This document shows positions 25,593-34,663 of a DNA stretch of 64,000 nucleotides, piece by piece. The DNA is taken from the NCBI GenBank assembly GCA_040007095.1, contig JBDTVS010000190.1, positions 1-64,000 on the forward strand, given 5' to 3'. Position 1 is the stretch's first letter; every line of letters starts with the position of its first letter. Both the position numbers and the translations under genes were made by a program. The notes below the pieces were generated by a model that did no database searches, was not told the origin of the DNA, and worked only from the letters and a program-made list of their open reading frames with translations. The stretch comes from JBDTVS01 sp040007095 (GTDB taxonomy: Bacteria; Acidobacteriota; Vicinamibacteria; Vicinamibacterales; CAVVIG01).

Positions 25593-26567
25593 ATGGCTCT
25601 GACCAACACGCGGATCTGCATTACCGGCGGCGCCGGATTCATCGGCTCTCATCTGGTCTCGCGTCTGCTCGAGCAGAACGAGGTCGTGGTCTACGACAAC
25701 CTGCACCGCAACGCGCTGCAGTTTGCCCACCTGGATGCGCATCCGCACCTGCATTTCATCAAGGGCGACGTGCTCGACTACGACGCCACGAGAAAGGCGA
25801 TGGACGGCTGTCGAGTGGTGATCCACTGCGCGGCGATTGCCGGCGTCTACACCGTCGATCGCAGTGCGGTTCGCACCATGGAGGTGAACCTGCTCGGCAC
25901 CCACATGGTGGTGAAGGCGGCGCTCGACGTCGGGGTCGATCGCTTCGTCGAGTTCTCGACCAGCGAGGTCTACGGCCCGTTTATTCACAAGGGCAAAGAG
26001 GAAGACCCGACGACGATCGGCCCGATTGGCGAGGGTCGGTGGGTATACGCGGCCAGCAAGCTTGCGTCCGAGCACCTCTCGTACGCACACTACCGCGAAG
26101 ATCAGCTACCGCTGACCATTGTCCGGCCGTTCAACGTCTACGGTCCGCGCCAGGTGGGTGATGGCGCGATTCGGGGCATTGTCATTCAAGCGTTGCAGCA
26201 CTTGCCGATCACGCTCTACAACGACGGCACGCAGATTCGATCCTGGTGCTACGTCGACGACTTCGTCGACGGCGTGCTGCGGTGCGCGGAACAGCCTGCC
26301 GCAGTCGGCCAGGCCTTCAACCTGGGCAACCCGCAGGGGACGGCGACGAACTTCGAGCTGGCCAATATGATCATCCGGCTCACGCAATCGCGGTCGGAGA
26401 TCGTGTTCAAGCCCCATCCCGGTCCCGAAGTGGATTTGCGGGTGCCGTCGATCGAAAAGGCGGCGACGCTGCTCGGTTTCAAGCCGACCGTCTCGCTCGA
26501 GGCGGGCATTTCCCGAACGATTCCCTGGTATGCGGAGAATTTCGCGGCGGTGACGGGCAAGCGCTGA
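25593..26567 (+). CDS. NAD-dependent nucleotide-sugar epimerase/dehydratase
   Basis: A 324-residue extended SDR. It has I-T-G-G-A-G-F-I-G-S-H-L, a S-T-S-E-V-Y-G-P block, catalytic Y-A-A-S-K and R-P-F-N-V-Y-G-P-R-Q. It resembles UDP-glucuronate decarboxylase, UDP-glucose 4-epimerase and 4,6-dehydratase types without clear assignment. Start ATG 25593 places the Rossmann motif at the N-terminus. The next epimerase gene overlaps by one base (TGATG), so the two are likely translated together. Confidence 0.82.
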   Translation: MALTNTRICITGGAGFIGSHLVSRLLEQNEVVVYDNLHRNALQFAHLDAHPHLHFIKGDVLDYDATRKAMDGCRVVIHCAAIAGVYTVDRSAVRTMEVNLLGTHMVVKAALDVGVDRFVEFSTSEVYGPFIHKGKEEDPTTIGPIGEGRWVYAASKLASEHLSYAHYREDQLPLTIVRPFNVYGPRQVGDGAIRGIVIQALQHLPITLYNDGTQIRSWCYVDDFVDGVLRCAEQPAAVGQAFNLGNPQGTATNFELANMIIRLTQSRSEIVFKPHPGPEVDLRVPSIEKAATLLGFKPTVSLEAGISRTIPWYAENFAAVTGKR

Positions 26568-27526
26568 TGCGGGTAGTCGTCACGGGCGCGTCGGGATTCA
26601 TCGGGCGCAACGTCCTGCTGCGCGCGCCCCGCGACTGGGAGATCGTGGCGGTCTGCCACCGGACGCCCGGCCTCGAGGCGTTCGTCGCCGAGCACGGCCT
26701 GAGCCACGTGCGGCCGGTCCGGTGCGATCTCCTCGACGCGAGCGCGGTGCAGGAACTGGCGCAGGCGGTGGGCGGACGCGCCGACGCGATGTTGTACCTG
26801 GCGGCCAATGGCGATCCGGCGGTTTCGTCCGAGCGCCCGAGGTGGGATCTCGAGTCGAATACGCTCAGCCTGATCACGTGTCTCGAGCACTGTCCGGCCG
26901 ACCACGTGGTCTACGTCTCCTCCGGCGCCGTGTACGACGGTCTGGTCGGCCCCGTCTCGCCGGCCGCGGCGGTGTCTCCGCGGCTGCCCTACGCGATCTC
27001 CAAGTTGGCCTCCGAGCAATACCTGCGTTTCTTCGTCGAGCGCCGACACACGGTGACCAGCGCCATCAACGTCCGCTTTTTCGGCGCGTTCGGTCCGTAT
27101 GAGGCGCCCCGCAAGATCACGACGCGCTGGCTCGATGCCATGGCGGGAGGACAACGCGAATTCGTCGTGCGCGGCGATGGCGAGAACCTGATCGACTTCA
27201 TGTACGTCGACGACGCCGTCGACGGCTTTCTCGCGCTGGTGAACGCGCGCGGCGCCTCGATGACGGTGGATTTCGCATCGGGAACTCCCGTGAGCGTCAA
27301 TCATGTCGTCGGAGCCATGGCAAAGATCCTGGGCGTGGACGTCACCATTCGCCACGACGGCCGGGTTGCGGAGTACATCGAGTTCCACTCGGTCGATCCC
27401 ACGATGCGCGAACGGTTTGGCGTGGCGCCCGCCATCTCGTTCGAGGACGGGTTGCGACGGCTCGCCGATTCCCTGTCGCGGGAGCGCCTGGCTCGGACCC
27501 AGAGCCGGTTTCAGAGTCAATGCTGA
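26567..27526 (+). CDS. NAD-dependent epimerase/reductase
   Basis: A 319-residue extended SDR with V-T-G-A-S-G-F-I-G-R-N at the N-terminus, Y-V-S-S-G-A-V-Y, catalytic Y-A-I-S-K and F-F-G-A-F-G-P-Y. It is divergent from its neighbour at 25593 and is not assigned to a specific reaction; a 4-reductase or epimerase on a GDP- or UDP-sugar is plausible. It overlaps the preceding stop by one base. A repeat element begins 74 bp after its stop. Confidence 0.78.
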   Translation: MRVVVTGASGFIGRNVLLRAPRDWEIVAVCHRTPGLEAFVAEHGLSHVRPVRCDLLDASAVQELAQAVGGRADAMLYLAANGDPAVSSERPRWDLESNTLSLITCLEHCPADHVVYVSSGAVYDGLVGPVSPAAAVSPRLPYAISKLASEQYLRFFVERRHTVTSAINVRFFGAFGPYEAPRKITTRWLDAMAGGQREFVVRGDGENLIDFMYVDDAVDGFLALVNARGASMTVDFASGTPVSVNHVVGAMAKILGVDVTIRHDGRVAEYIEFHSVDPTMRERFGVAPAISFEDGLRRLADSLSRERLARTQSRFQSQC

Positions 27527-27600
27527 TGCAGAGGGCTGGCACTTTTTCGCGAGCGGCACTCGCCTCCCCTCGTGAGCCATCGTCTTGAGCCGCCGGACTC

Positions 27601-27762
27601 AGTACTGCGTTTCACAATTGCGGCAACGTATCGGCCACCGATGCATCCCGCCTCGCTGCGTTGCTCGTCGGTCAAATGCTCCCGGCATTCTCCCTTCTCG
27701 CGCCTGGCGATCCGGGCGCCTCGGCGCCCGAATACGTCACCGTAATTATGAAACGCAGTACT
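27601..27762. repeat. Core-sharing MITE-like element, AGTACTGCG termini
   Basis: A 162-bp element with 23-bp terminal inverted repeats, AGTACTGCGTTTCACAATTG on the left and the complement of AGTACTGCGTTTCATAATTA on the right. The interior contains the shared core GCATCCCGCCTCGCTGCGTT (from 27643), a CTCCCGGCATTCTC stretch and GCGATCCGGGCGCC. Its right terminus contains the first possible ATG of the following methyltransferase gene. Confidence 0.85.
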
Positions 27763-28413
27763 AGGGTCGATCCGCGTCGTTTGTCGGAGCGCGAGCTGCA
27801 CGAGTACGTGGCCGAGGTCGAAGGCCATGAGTCGCAAGTCACCGGAGTCGTCGGCTATTTCTATCGCATGTATCGCGCCGAAGTGCTGGCGCGGCTGGAC
27901 GGTGTGAAGAACCGCGAGATCCTCGAGATTGGTTGCGGCGAGGGGATGATGTTCGACGGCACGACGATCGCCCCGGTACAGATGGATGTGTCGATGCGGC
28001 GTGTCGCGCGCGCGAAGGCCAAGGGTCGCGCGGCGCTGTGTGCCGACGGATATGCCCTGCCATTTGCGAACGCCTCGTTTGCCGTGGTGCTGCTGGTCGC
28101 GGTGCTCGAGCACACCACCGAGCCGTGGCGCATCCTGGCCGAGGCCCGGCGCGTGCTGAAGCCCGGCGGCCGCACCATCATGGTCGTGCCCAACGACGTG
28201 ACGATGAGTGTCGGACGCTTGCTGCTGGCGAAATTCCCCATCCGCTATCCGGACCATCTGATCATGACGCCGCCGAGGCGGATGCGACGGTGGCTGCGCG
28301 ACGGCTTCCGGATCGTCGAGGGCTTTACGCTGCCCTTCCGCCGCCTGCCGTTTTCGATGAACCTGTACTACTTTGTTGTTGCCGAGAAGACGACGGCAGG
28401 AGAGGGGCGCTAG
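27748..28413 (+). CDS. Class I SAM methyltransferase
   Basis: A protein of up to 221 residues with a class I methyltransferase fold: motif I L-E-I-G-C-G-E-G-M-M near residue 55, Q-M-D-V-S as the acidic motif, D-G-Y-A-L-P-F and a V-L-E-H-T segment, then R-V-L-K-P-G-G. It probably methylates a sugar or glycan precursor (inference). The start is uncertain: ATG 27748 lies inside the terminal repeat of the upstream element, while TTG 27781 and GTG 27808 lie just beyond it. None has a strong ribosome site. If ATG 27748 is used, a mobile-type repeat supplies the first codons. The next gene starts 5 bp after its stop. Confidence 0.8.
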   Translation: MKRSTRVDPRRLSERELHEYVAEVEGHESQVTGVVGYFYRMYRAEVLARLDGVKNREILEIGCGEGMMFDGTTIAPVQMDVSMRRVARAKAKGRAALCADGYALPFANASFAVVLLVAVLEHTTEPWRILAEARRVLKPGGRTIMVVPNDVTMSVGRLLLAKFPIRYPDHLIMTPPRRMRRWLRDGFRIVEGFTLPFRRLPFSMNLYYFVVAEKTTAGEGR

Positions 28414-28417
28414 CGGC

Positions 28418-29851
28418 GTGTCGTCGGAACCTATCGTCATTCTCGGAGCGGGGCCGGCCGGTATTTCGGCTGCCTGGCGCTTGTCGGCGCTGGGACACAA
28501 CGTCATCGTCCTGGAAAAGGACGACGCGGTCGGCGGCATGGGCAAGACCATCACGGTCGGTCCCTACCACGTCGACTACGGCCCCCACACCTTCCACATC
28601 CGCGAGACCGAAGAGAGCCGAGCCATCCACGAGGCGATTCAGCCATTGTTCGGGCCCGACCCGCTGATCCTGACGCGCGGCACGCGGGTGCTTCTGCGCG
28701 GCAAGGAATACGTCTACCCGCTCGAGATGCTGCAGGTGCTGACCGGGGTGAGCCCGTTGCTGTCGGCGCGCATCATCTTCGACTACCTCTTCGCAACACT
28801 GAAATCCACGTTGTCGCCGGCGAGGAAGGAACATTCGTTCGAGGAATGGGGCGTGCGGAACCTCGGGCGGACCCTCTACGACCTGTGCTTCGGGATTTAC
28901 TCGGAACGGGTCTGGGGGCTTCCGACATCTCAGATTTCCTCGAAGCAGGCGCAGCGTGTCGCGAAGCTGAACCTGAAGAACGTCATCCTGCGTTCACTGG
29001 GGATCAAGGCCGATCCGGCGACCTACTTCACGAAGTACATGTATCCGCAGCAGGGCATCAGCGTGCTGTTCGAGAATATGGCCGCCGGCGTCCGGGCGGC
29101 GGGCAGCTGTGTGCGCCTGGAATCGCCGGTCGTGCGTCTCGAACGGGATGGAGAGCGGATCGCTCGCGTCATCTATATGCACGACGGGCACGAGGAAGCC
29201 ATTGACTGCCGCGGCGTCATCTCGACGTTGGCGCTGCCACAGCTCGTGAAGATGGTGACGCCGGCGCTGCCGCCGGCGGTGGCGGAGCATGCGTCGAAGC
29301 TACGGTATCGCAGTCTGAAACTGATCTACATCGCGCTGAAGCGACCGCAACTCACCAACTACCACTGGATCTACCTGCTCGATGATCAGTTCCGCGTGAA
29401 CCGGATGTCGGAGCAGAAGAACGTCAGCGTGAGCATGGTGCCGGCGGACCGGACGGTCCTCTGTATCGAGCTATCGTGCTGGCGCGACGAACCGGTCTGG
29501 CAGGCGAGCGACGAAGAGATCTACCGGATTGCACTGGCCGACATGATGAAGATGGGCTACGGAGTCACGGAAGCGGAGGTCGATTCCTACCACGTCGCCG
29601 AGATTGCCACGGCGTATCCGGTCTACGAGCTGAACTTCGAAGACCACCTCATCCCGGTGCTCGAGGGGGTCCATGCGGTTGCGAACCTGCTCACGATCGG
29701 CCGCCACGGGTTGTTCCTGAACAACAGCATGGACGACAACGTCCTGCTCGGGATGCAGGTGGCCGAGACGGTTGCGGCGAGCGGGTTTGACAGCCGCGCC
29801 TGGCTCGCCCAGATGCTCGCCTTCATGAACCTGAGGTTTCAGGGGAAGTGA
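28418..29851 (+). CDS. FAD-dependent amine oxidase/UDP-galactopyranose mutase-like protein
   Basis: A 477-residue flavoprotein. It has the dinucleotide-binding I-L-G-A-G-P-A-G-I-S-A-A-W-R-L, then L-E-K-D-D-A-V-G-G-M-G-K and a D-Y-G-P-H-T-F-H-I block as in protoporphyrinogen-oxidase-like and UDP-galactopyranose-mutase-like proteins of glycan clusters. The C-terminal G-R-H-G-L-F-L-N-N-S-M-D-D completes the FAD site. The substrate is unknown. The GTG start at 28418 follows GAGAGGGG at 28401-28408 and gives the normal N-terminus. It is likely co-transcribed with the methyltransferase 5 bp upstream. Confidence 0.8.
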   Translation: MSSEPIVILGAGPAGISAAWRLSALGHNVIVLEKDDAVGGMGKTITVGPYHVDYGPHTFHIRETEESRAIHEAIQPLFGPDPLILTRGTRVLLRGKEYVYPLEMLQVLTGVSPLLSARIIFDYLFATLKSTLSPARKEHSFEEWGVRNLGRTLYDLCFGIYSERVWGLPTSQISSKQAQRVAKLNLKNVILRSLGIKADPATYFTKYMYPQQGISVLFENMAAGVRAAGSCVRLESPVVRLERDGERIARVIYMHDGHEEAIDCRGVISTLALPQLVKMVTPALPPAVAEHASKLRYRSLKLIYIALKRPQLTNYHWIYLLDDQFRVNRMSEQKNVSVSMVPADRTVLCIELSCWRDEPVWQASDEEIYRIALADMMKMGYGVTEAEVDSYHVAEIATAYPVYELNFEDHLIPVLEGVHAVANLLTIGRHGLFLNNSMDDNVLLGMQVAETVAASGFDSRAWLAQMLAFMNLRFQGK

Positions 29852-29873
29852 GGCTGGTTCCTCACGTCATAGG

Positions 29874-31253
29874 TCAGAGCGGTGCGTGTTTCATGCGCGC
29901 GACGCCGATCGTCGCCAGCACGAGCACGATCGGTTTGACGGGCAGCGACTGGCGGGTTTCGCAGAGCAGCGGCAGATGGACGCCGGTCACATAGAGCAGC
30001 GGCAGCGCGAGCAGGGCCGCCTGAGTGAATCGGCCGCGCGTCACCAGCGCGACCAGGCCGAGGGCGGCGGCCGCGAGCAGGCCGACTTGCGCCAGCCACA
30101 GCAGCCGGATGATCCAGGTTGGCGTCGCATTGATATCGGTGTAGCGAATGGGAATGTCAGACGCCCAGAGCACGAACAGCCCGCGCGTGAGACGGCGAAC
30201 CGCCCAGCCCGGGACGTCCTCGCCGATGTGGCGGCGCGCGGCGCGCAGATATTCCTGGTCGGCGGTCACCCGCGCCCGCGCCCGCGTCATCGGGTCGGTC
30301 GGTTCTTCCCAGATGCGGCGGATGTCGCGCCATTCGTGCACGTAGTCGAGCATCGGCCCGGCGGGAAACTTCGTGTTGGCCGCGACCGTTTGGACGCGGG
30401 CGTCGAGCGTTTCGCGCGGGATCTCCTCGTCGGCAATCGTCGTCAGCTGCGCGTGCACGCGTCCCGGCCATCGTCCTTGCCAGGAGCCTTCCCACAGTCC
30501 TCTGCCGACGCCGCCGGCAGGCGACAGCGTGAACCGGCCGAGGTAGACGTAGTTGTAGGTGAGCCACGGCACCAGCGTCAGGCCGCCGACGACTGCGAGC
30601 GTCGCCCAGCAGGCCAGGCGTTGACCGGTTCGCCGTTCGGCGGGCACGAGGATCGGCAGTCCGAGCGCCAATCCAAACGGCAGCAGCACGAAGGCCGGGC
30701 GCACGAGCGTCGCGCAGCCGAACAGCAGACCGGCGATGGCGAAATCGCGGACGCGCCCGCTCTTCGTGGCGCGGAGGCAGACGAGCAGCGCGCTGCTCAG
30801 CACCAGCGTCGTCCAGACTTCGGTGAGCACGAGCGCGCCGAAGTATGGGATCGGCGGGAACAGCGCCGTCACCGCCGCGGCGGCCAGCGCGACGCGTTCG
30901 GATGCCGCCGTTCGAGCGATGCCGTAGACGACCAGGCAGATGGCAGCAAAGACCAACGCCTGCGCGATCGCCACCGCGAGATGGCTGACGCCGGCGATGC
31001 GGTAGACGGCGGCGACGAACGCCGGGTAGCCGGGCGTTCTGATCACTTCCGGCACGAAGACCGGGCTGTCGGGATAGCGCGTGAAGCGTCCGGTCGCCGC
31101 GAGGACCTCGCCGAGGCGCCGGTAACCGTCCTGATCGGTCCAGGCCACCGCGACATGCCAGTCGGGACGCTGATAGACGATAAAGAACGCGGCGTGGGTG
31201 AGCGCGACGAGAGAGATCAGGAGCAGATACGAACGCTTCATGCTGCGCAGCAT
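29874..31253 (-). CDS. GT-C type membrane glycosyltransferase (GT39/ArnT-like)
   Basis: A 459-residue polytopic membrane protein with about ten hydrophobic segments. After the first membrane segment the loop contains W-T-D-Q-D-G-Y-R-R-L-G, with acidic residues positioned as in the first periplasmic loop of GT-C enzymes, and R-T-P-G-Y-P-A-F. This suggests a polyprenyl-phosphate-sugar-dependent glycosyltransferase acting at the outer face of the membrane. Specificity is unknown. Start is ATG 31253, or ATG 31241 four codons later. It is transcribed with the upstream GT4 gene at 31290, against most of the locus. Confidence 0.78.
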   Translation of the reverse strand: MLRSMKRSYLLLISLVALTHAAFFIVYQRPDWHVAVAWTDQDGYRRLGEVLAATGRFTRYPDSPVFVPEVIRTPGYPAFVAAVYRIAGVSHLAVAIAQALVFAAICLVVYGIARTAASERVALAAAAVTALFPPIPYFGALVLTEVWTTLVLSSALLVCLRATKSGRVRDFAIAGLLFGCATLVRPAFVLLPFGLALGLPILVPAERRTGQRLACWATLAVVGGLTLVPWLTYNYVYLGRFTLSPAGGVGRGLWEGSWQGRWPGRVHAQLTTIADEEIPRETLDARVQTVAANTKFPAGPMLDYVHEWRDIRRIWEEPTDPMTRARARVTADQEYLRAARRHIGEDVPGWAVRRLTRGLFVLWASDIPIRYTDINATPTWIIRLLWLAQVGLLAAAALGLVALVTRGRFTQAALLALPLLYVTGVHLPLLCETRQSLPVKPIVLVLATIGVARMKHAPL

Positions 31254-31289
31254 GATAGCCCAGCGAACGCGCGCGCTCGCGCGCGCCGA

Positions 31290-32465
31290 TCACGCGCCGC
31301 CGATCAGTTCGTGGTAAAGGCGGGCGACGTCGCTCGTCAGTCTTTCGATATCGAAGTGATCGAGGACGTGGCGCCGGCCGCGTGCGCCCATCTCAGCGCG
31401 CAGCAACGGCTCGGTCAGCAGACGGAGGACGTTGTCGGCGAACCCGGCGGTGTCGTCGAGCGGCACGCGGATCCCCATGGTTCCGTCCTGGATCACATCG
31501 CGGACGCCGCCGACATCCGTGGAGACGCCCGGCACGCCCGACGCCATCGCTTCGATGAGGGCGACCGGTGTGCCCTCGTTGCGCGAGGTGAGGGCGAAGA
31601 CGTCGGTCGCGGCGTAGATGGTCGCCAGATCGCGACGCCACCCGAGAAACCGCACCTGCGAGCCGAGACCGAGACGACTCGCGTGCGCTTCCAGATCGGT
31701 CCTGAGCTCGCCATCGCCCACGAGCAGGATCACGGCATCGGGGTGCCGCGCGATCAGCTGCCCGGCGACCTCAAGGAAGAGATGGTGCTGCTTGATCGCG
31801 GTGAGTCGGCCCACCGTGGTGACGACCGGCGCGTCGCCGGCGATCTGGAGCGCCTGGCGCGCGTGGGTGCGCGCCTCGAGATCGAGGGTCGCGAAAGGCG
31901 ACAGATCGAAGCCCAGGGGGATCACGCGGTACTGCTCGCGCCGGCCGATCCGGTACTGATCCAGCAGTTCGCCGCGAACGGCAGGGGAAATGGCGACGAT
32001 CGCGTCGCTCAATCTTGCCAGGCCTCGCTCGAGCGCGATGAAAATTGCCGTTCGCATGCCGCCGAAGTACCCCTCCAGCACGTGGCCGTGATACGTGTGC
32101 ACGACGCGGGCGCGCGGTGCGTTCCCCCGCGTCAGGTTGTAGGCGCGGGCCGCCAGGCGGCCGAGCAGTCCCGCTTTGGCCATGTGCGTGTGGATGACGG
32201 CCGGACGGAAGCGCCGCAACTCGCGATAGAGGGTGATGAGCGCACGCAGATCGTCGACCGGCGCGATCGCTCGACGGAGCGGCGCAACGAAGACGAGTCG
32301 ATCGTCAGGCCCCGCCAGGTAGCGCATGTCGCCCTCGCCAGGCCCGAGACGACCGTGCAACAGCATCGTGGTGTGACCGCGCGCGGCGAGACGGGAGGTG
32401 AGGGTAATCGCCTGGATCGATGGCCCGCCGATGTTGAGTCGGGTGATGATGCGCGCGACCTTCAT
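31290..32465 (-). CDS. GT4 family glycosyltransferase
   Basis: A 391-residue GT-B protein. The N-terminal domain starts M-K-V-A-R-I-I-T-R-L-N-I-G-G-P and contains H-T-H-M-A-K-A-G-L-L-G-R. The C-terminal nucleotide-sugar domain has V-G-R-L-T-A-I-K-Q, R-N-E-G-T-P-V-A-L-I-E-A-M-A-S-G (the E-x7-E motif) and V-G-G-V. It adds a sugar to a growing lipid-linked glycan in the cytoplasm. Donor and acceptor are unknown. It is the first gene of a two-gene minus-strand unit. Confidence 0.87.
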   Translation of the reverse strand: MKVARIITRLNIGGPSIQAITLTSRLAARGHTTMLLHGRLGPGEGDMRYLAGPDDRLVFVAPLRRAIAPVDDLRALITLYRELRRFRPAVIHTHMAKAGLLGRLAARAYNLTRGNAPRARVVHTYHGHVLEGYFGGMRTAIFIALERGLARLSDAIVAISPAVRGELLDQYRIGRREQYRVIPLGFDLSPFATLDLEARTHARQALQIAGDAPVVTTVGRLTAIKQHHLFLEVAGQLIARHPDAVILLVGDGELRTDLEAHASRLGLGSQVRFLGWRRDLATIYAATDVFALTSRNEGTPVALIEAMASGVPGVSTDVGGVRDVIQDGTMGIRVPLDDTAGFADNVLRLLTEPLLRAEMGARGRRHVLDHFDIERLTSDVARLYHELIGGA

Positions 32466-32560
32466 GCGCAGCTATCGTTCCTCAACCGGACCCTGCGCCA
32501 CAACCTGACCGTGCGGTTGGCGGAGCTGTCATCGTGAGAATGCGGCGAGTTGGGGCGTCG

Positions 32561-32720
32561 GCAGCCCGTGGTAAAAGTCCGTCTGCATTCGGCGAATGCT
32601 GCATCCCGCCTCGCGGCGTTGCCCAACGCTCAAATACTCCCGGTATTCTCGCGTCTCGCGCCTTGCGATCCGGGCGCATCACCCGCCTCGGTGCGACGAC
32701 GGACTTTCACCACGGGCTGC
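32561..32720. repeat. Core-sharing MITE-like element, GCAGCCCGTGG termini, copy 1
   Basis: A 160-bp element with 23-bp inverted ends (GCAGCCCGTGGTAAAAGTCC on the left; the right end differs at one position). The interior has the shared core GCATCCCGCCTCGCGGCGTT from 32601, CTCCCGGTATTCTCGCG and CTTGCGATCCGGGCGC. A second copy of identical length lies at 58014-58173 with only about a dozen differences by eye. It separates the divergent GT4 gene and the methyltransferase at 32728. Confidence 0.88.
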
Positions 32721-32727
32721 TAAACTG

Positions 32728-33711
32728 ATGCATACGGCGCTGTTACCGCTTTTGATCTGTCCCGAATGCCGGGGCCCAATCACGCTTGACGCAGGCGCGA
32801 TCACGGTCGCCGATCACGTGCAGAGCGGCACGCTGTCGTGTCCCGCGGGCCATCGCTATCCGATCATCGATCGCGTGCCGCGCTTCGTGCAGCACGCGGT
32901 CAACGTCGATCAGGCCCGTACGCGTGACTCGTTCGGGTACGAGTGGACGGCACTGTATCCTGAACACGGTCACGCGAAGCCTGAGTGGCAGGCCGAGCGG
33001 GACATCTTTCTCGAATACACGCGGTCGCTGCCTTCCGAGTACCGAGGGCGGCTCGTCCTGGACGCCGGCTGCGGCAATGGGCGTTACGCCAAGCTGGTGA
33101 ACGATTGGGGCGCGCGCGTGGTGGCCGTGGACATCTCCGCCGCGGTGGAGATTGCCTCGAAGAATCTCGCCGATCGCCCGGACGTCGACGTCGTGCAGGC
33201 GGACCTCTTCCACCTGCCGTTCCGTCCGGACGCCTTTGATATCGTCTACTCGATCGGCGTCCTGCATCACACCCCGGATGCCCTCGGGGCATTCCGCGCC
33301 ATCGCCCCTCTCGTGAAGCCAGGAGGGTTCTTCTCGATATTCATGCACGGACAGGGGAACCGCGTTCTCTATGCGGTCAACCGGCGGCTGCGGCGCTGGA
33401 CGGCGCACGCGTCGTACGCCACCACCTGGCGGTTCTGCCGGGTGCTGACCGCAGCCGGCAAGATCCTCGAACGAATCACGTTTGTCGGTCCCATGCTCTA
33501 TCTGATGGGCCGGCAGATCCTCTTCTTTTCCCCGGACCAGCACAACAACTTCGATCACTACAGCGCGGGCTTCACCAGTTTTCATCGCAAGGAAGAAATC
33601 CGCGGCTGGTACGCCGGTTGGGACGATGTGGCGGTGAGGTACGCCGGAGTGGCCAACGAAAGCATCTACGCTCGGGGTGCGCGGCCGACGACATCTGAGA
33701 CGGCACGCTGA
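32728..33711 (+). CDS. Methyltransferase with N-terminal Trm112-like zinc ribbon
   Basis: A 327-residue protein. Residues 1-50 resemble a Trm112/YcaR-like module: L-L-I-C-P-E-C-R-G, then S-C-P-A-G-H-R-Y-P-I-I-D-R-V-P-R-F. A class I methyltransferase follows with motif I L-D-A-G-C-G-N-G-R-Y-A-K, V-A-V-D-I-S and S-I-G-V-L-H-H-T-P-D. It probably methylates a glycan or lipid-linked intermediate (inference). The ATG at 32728 lies just 8 bp beyond the right end of the upstream repeat. The SGNH-like gene follows 7 bp after its stop. Confidence 0.82.
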   Translation: MHTALLPLLICPECRGPITLDAGAITVADHVQSGTLSCPAGHRYPIIDRVPRFVQHAVNVDQARTRDSFGYEWTALYPEHGHAKPEWQAERDIFLEYTRSLPSEYRGRLVLDAGCGNGRYAKLVNDWGARVVAVDISAAVEIASKNLADRPDVDVVQADLFHLPFRPDAFDIVYSIGVLHHTPDALGAFRAIAPLVKPGGFFSIFMHGQGNRVLYAVNRRLRRWTAHASYATTWRFCRVLTAAGKILERITFVGPMLYLMGRQILFFSPDQHNNFDHYSAGFTSFHRKEEIRGWYAGWDDVAVRYAGVANESIYARGARPTTSETAR

Positions 33712-33718
33712 GTCTGAT

Positions 33719-34663
33719 ATGCGTGTCAAGTCTGACATGAGTCGAAAGGCGATCATCGGGACGCTTGTCGTACAGCTGCTTGCGCTGGCCTCGCTGCTGA
33801 CGCTGGCACTCGATGTGCGAGCCCACGCACGGGTTGAACAGCTCGGCGGCGTGAACGTCTGGGGGTATCGCGGTCCCGTGATGCGAACCAAGCGGGCGGA
33901 CGAGGTTCGGGTTGCCGTCGTGGGCGGGAGTCTGGCGTTTGGGTGGGGAGTGGCCGCGAGCGAAACAGTAGCGCCCACCATTCGTCAGCTCCTTGCCCTC
34001 GTGCTCGATGTTCGCGGTGGACCGTCAATCACGGTCACCGCGGTCAACCTGGGCGCGATGGGCGCACCCTGGTCCGAATACCGCAGTCAGATCGCCCATT
34101 TCGCCTACCTGCGGCCGGACGTCCTGTGTCTGTACTTGGATCCCGACGCCCGGTCCGCCGGCCAGCGGTTGCCGCCGGCCGACTCCGGCATCGCGATGCT
34201 CACCGGCTACGTGCCAATGCTTCCACTCGTGCTGCAGGAAAAGGCCGAGAGGCTGTGGACAGGCGGTGCGGTGGTCGCCGGGACCGGCCGGGCGCTCGGG
34301 GCTCTCGATCGTTCCCTGCACCGGATCCTCGGCGCTCAGCCGGCGGTTGCCGCCGATCTCCCGTTTGACGAGATCGCCGGGTCAGTGTCCGACGCTTTGA
34401 CAATTGCACGCGGTGTCGTGGTCATCATCCCACCGCCTTTCTCGTCGCGAGATACCATCGCGCGGGACGGGTTCGCCGATCGGATTCGTGCACGGTACGC
34501 CGGCGAAATGCGCGTGCGGATCGTCGATCTCGACCAGGTGCCCGATCTGGCCGATGACGGTTTGCGTCTTGACGGTCGCAACTTGAGCGTGGCGGGCCAC
34601 GCCAGAGTCGCTGAAGAGGTGGTGCCGACAGTGCTCGACCTGCTGCGCCAACGCCGATCCTGA
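33719..34663 (+). CDS. Degenerate SGNH/GDSL-like membrane-anchored protein
   Basis: A 314-residue protein with one N-terminal membrane segment, then N-V-W-G-Y-R-G-P and V-V-G-G-S-L-A-F-G-W-G, matching the next gene's protein and carrying the SGNH nucleophile serine. However, the block-III position that reads Y-E-G-Y-N-D in the neighbour reads Y-L-D-P-D here, and the C-terminal D-x-x-H is D-G-R-N. So the Asn and catalytic His are missing and the protein is probably not an active hydrolase (inference). It overlaps the active paralogue by one base (TGATG), suggesting they work as a pair. ATG codons at 33719 and 33737 are both possible. Confidence 0.72.
   Translation: MRVKSDMSRKAIIGTLVVQLLALASLLTLALDVRAHARVEQLGGVNVWGYRGPVMRTKRADEVRVAVVGGSLAFGWGVAASETVAPTIRQLLALVLDVRGGPSITVTAVNLGAMGAPWSEYRSQIAHFAYLRPDVLCLYLDPDARSAGQRLPPADSGIAMLTGYVPMLPLVLQEKAERLWTGGAVVAGTGRALGALDRSLHRILGAQPAVAADLPFDEIAGSVSDALTIARGVVVIIPPPFSSRDTIARDGFADRIRARYAGEMRVRIVDLDQVPDLADDGLRLDGRNLSVAGHARVAEEVVPTVLDLLRQRRS

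Noticed and set aside
29886..32537. 883-codon plus-strand open frame
   Set aside because: It lies antisense to two convincing glycosyltransferase genes, is very rich in Arg, Gln, Glu and His, and has no domain. High GC content keeps antisense frames open.
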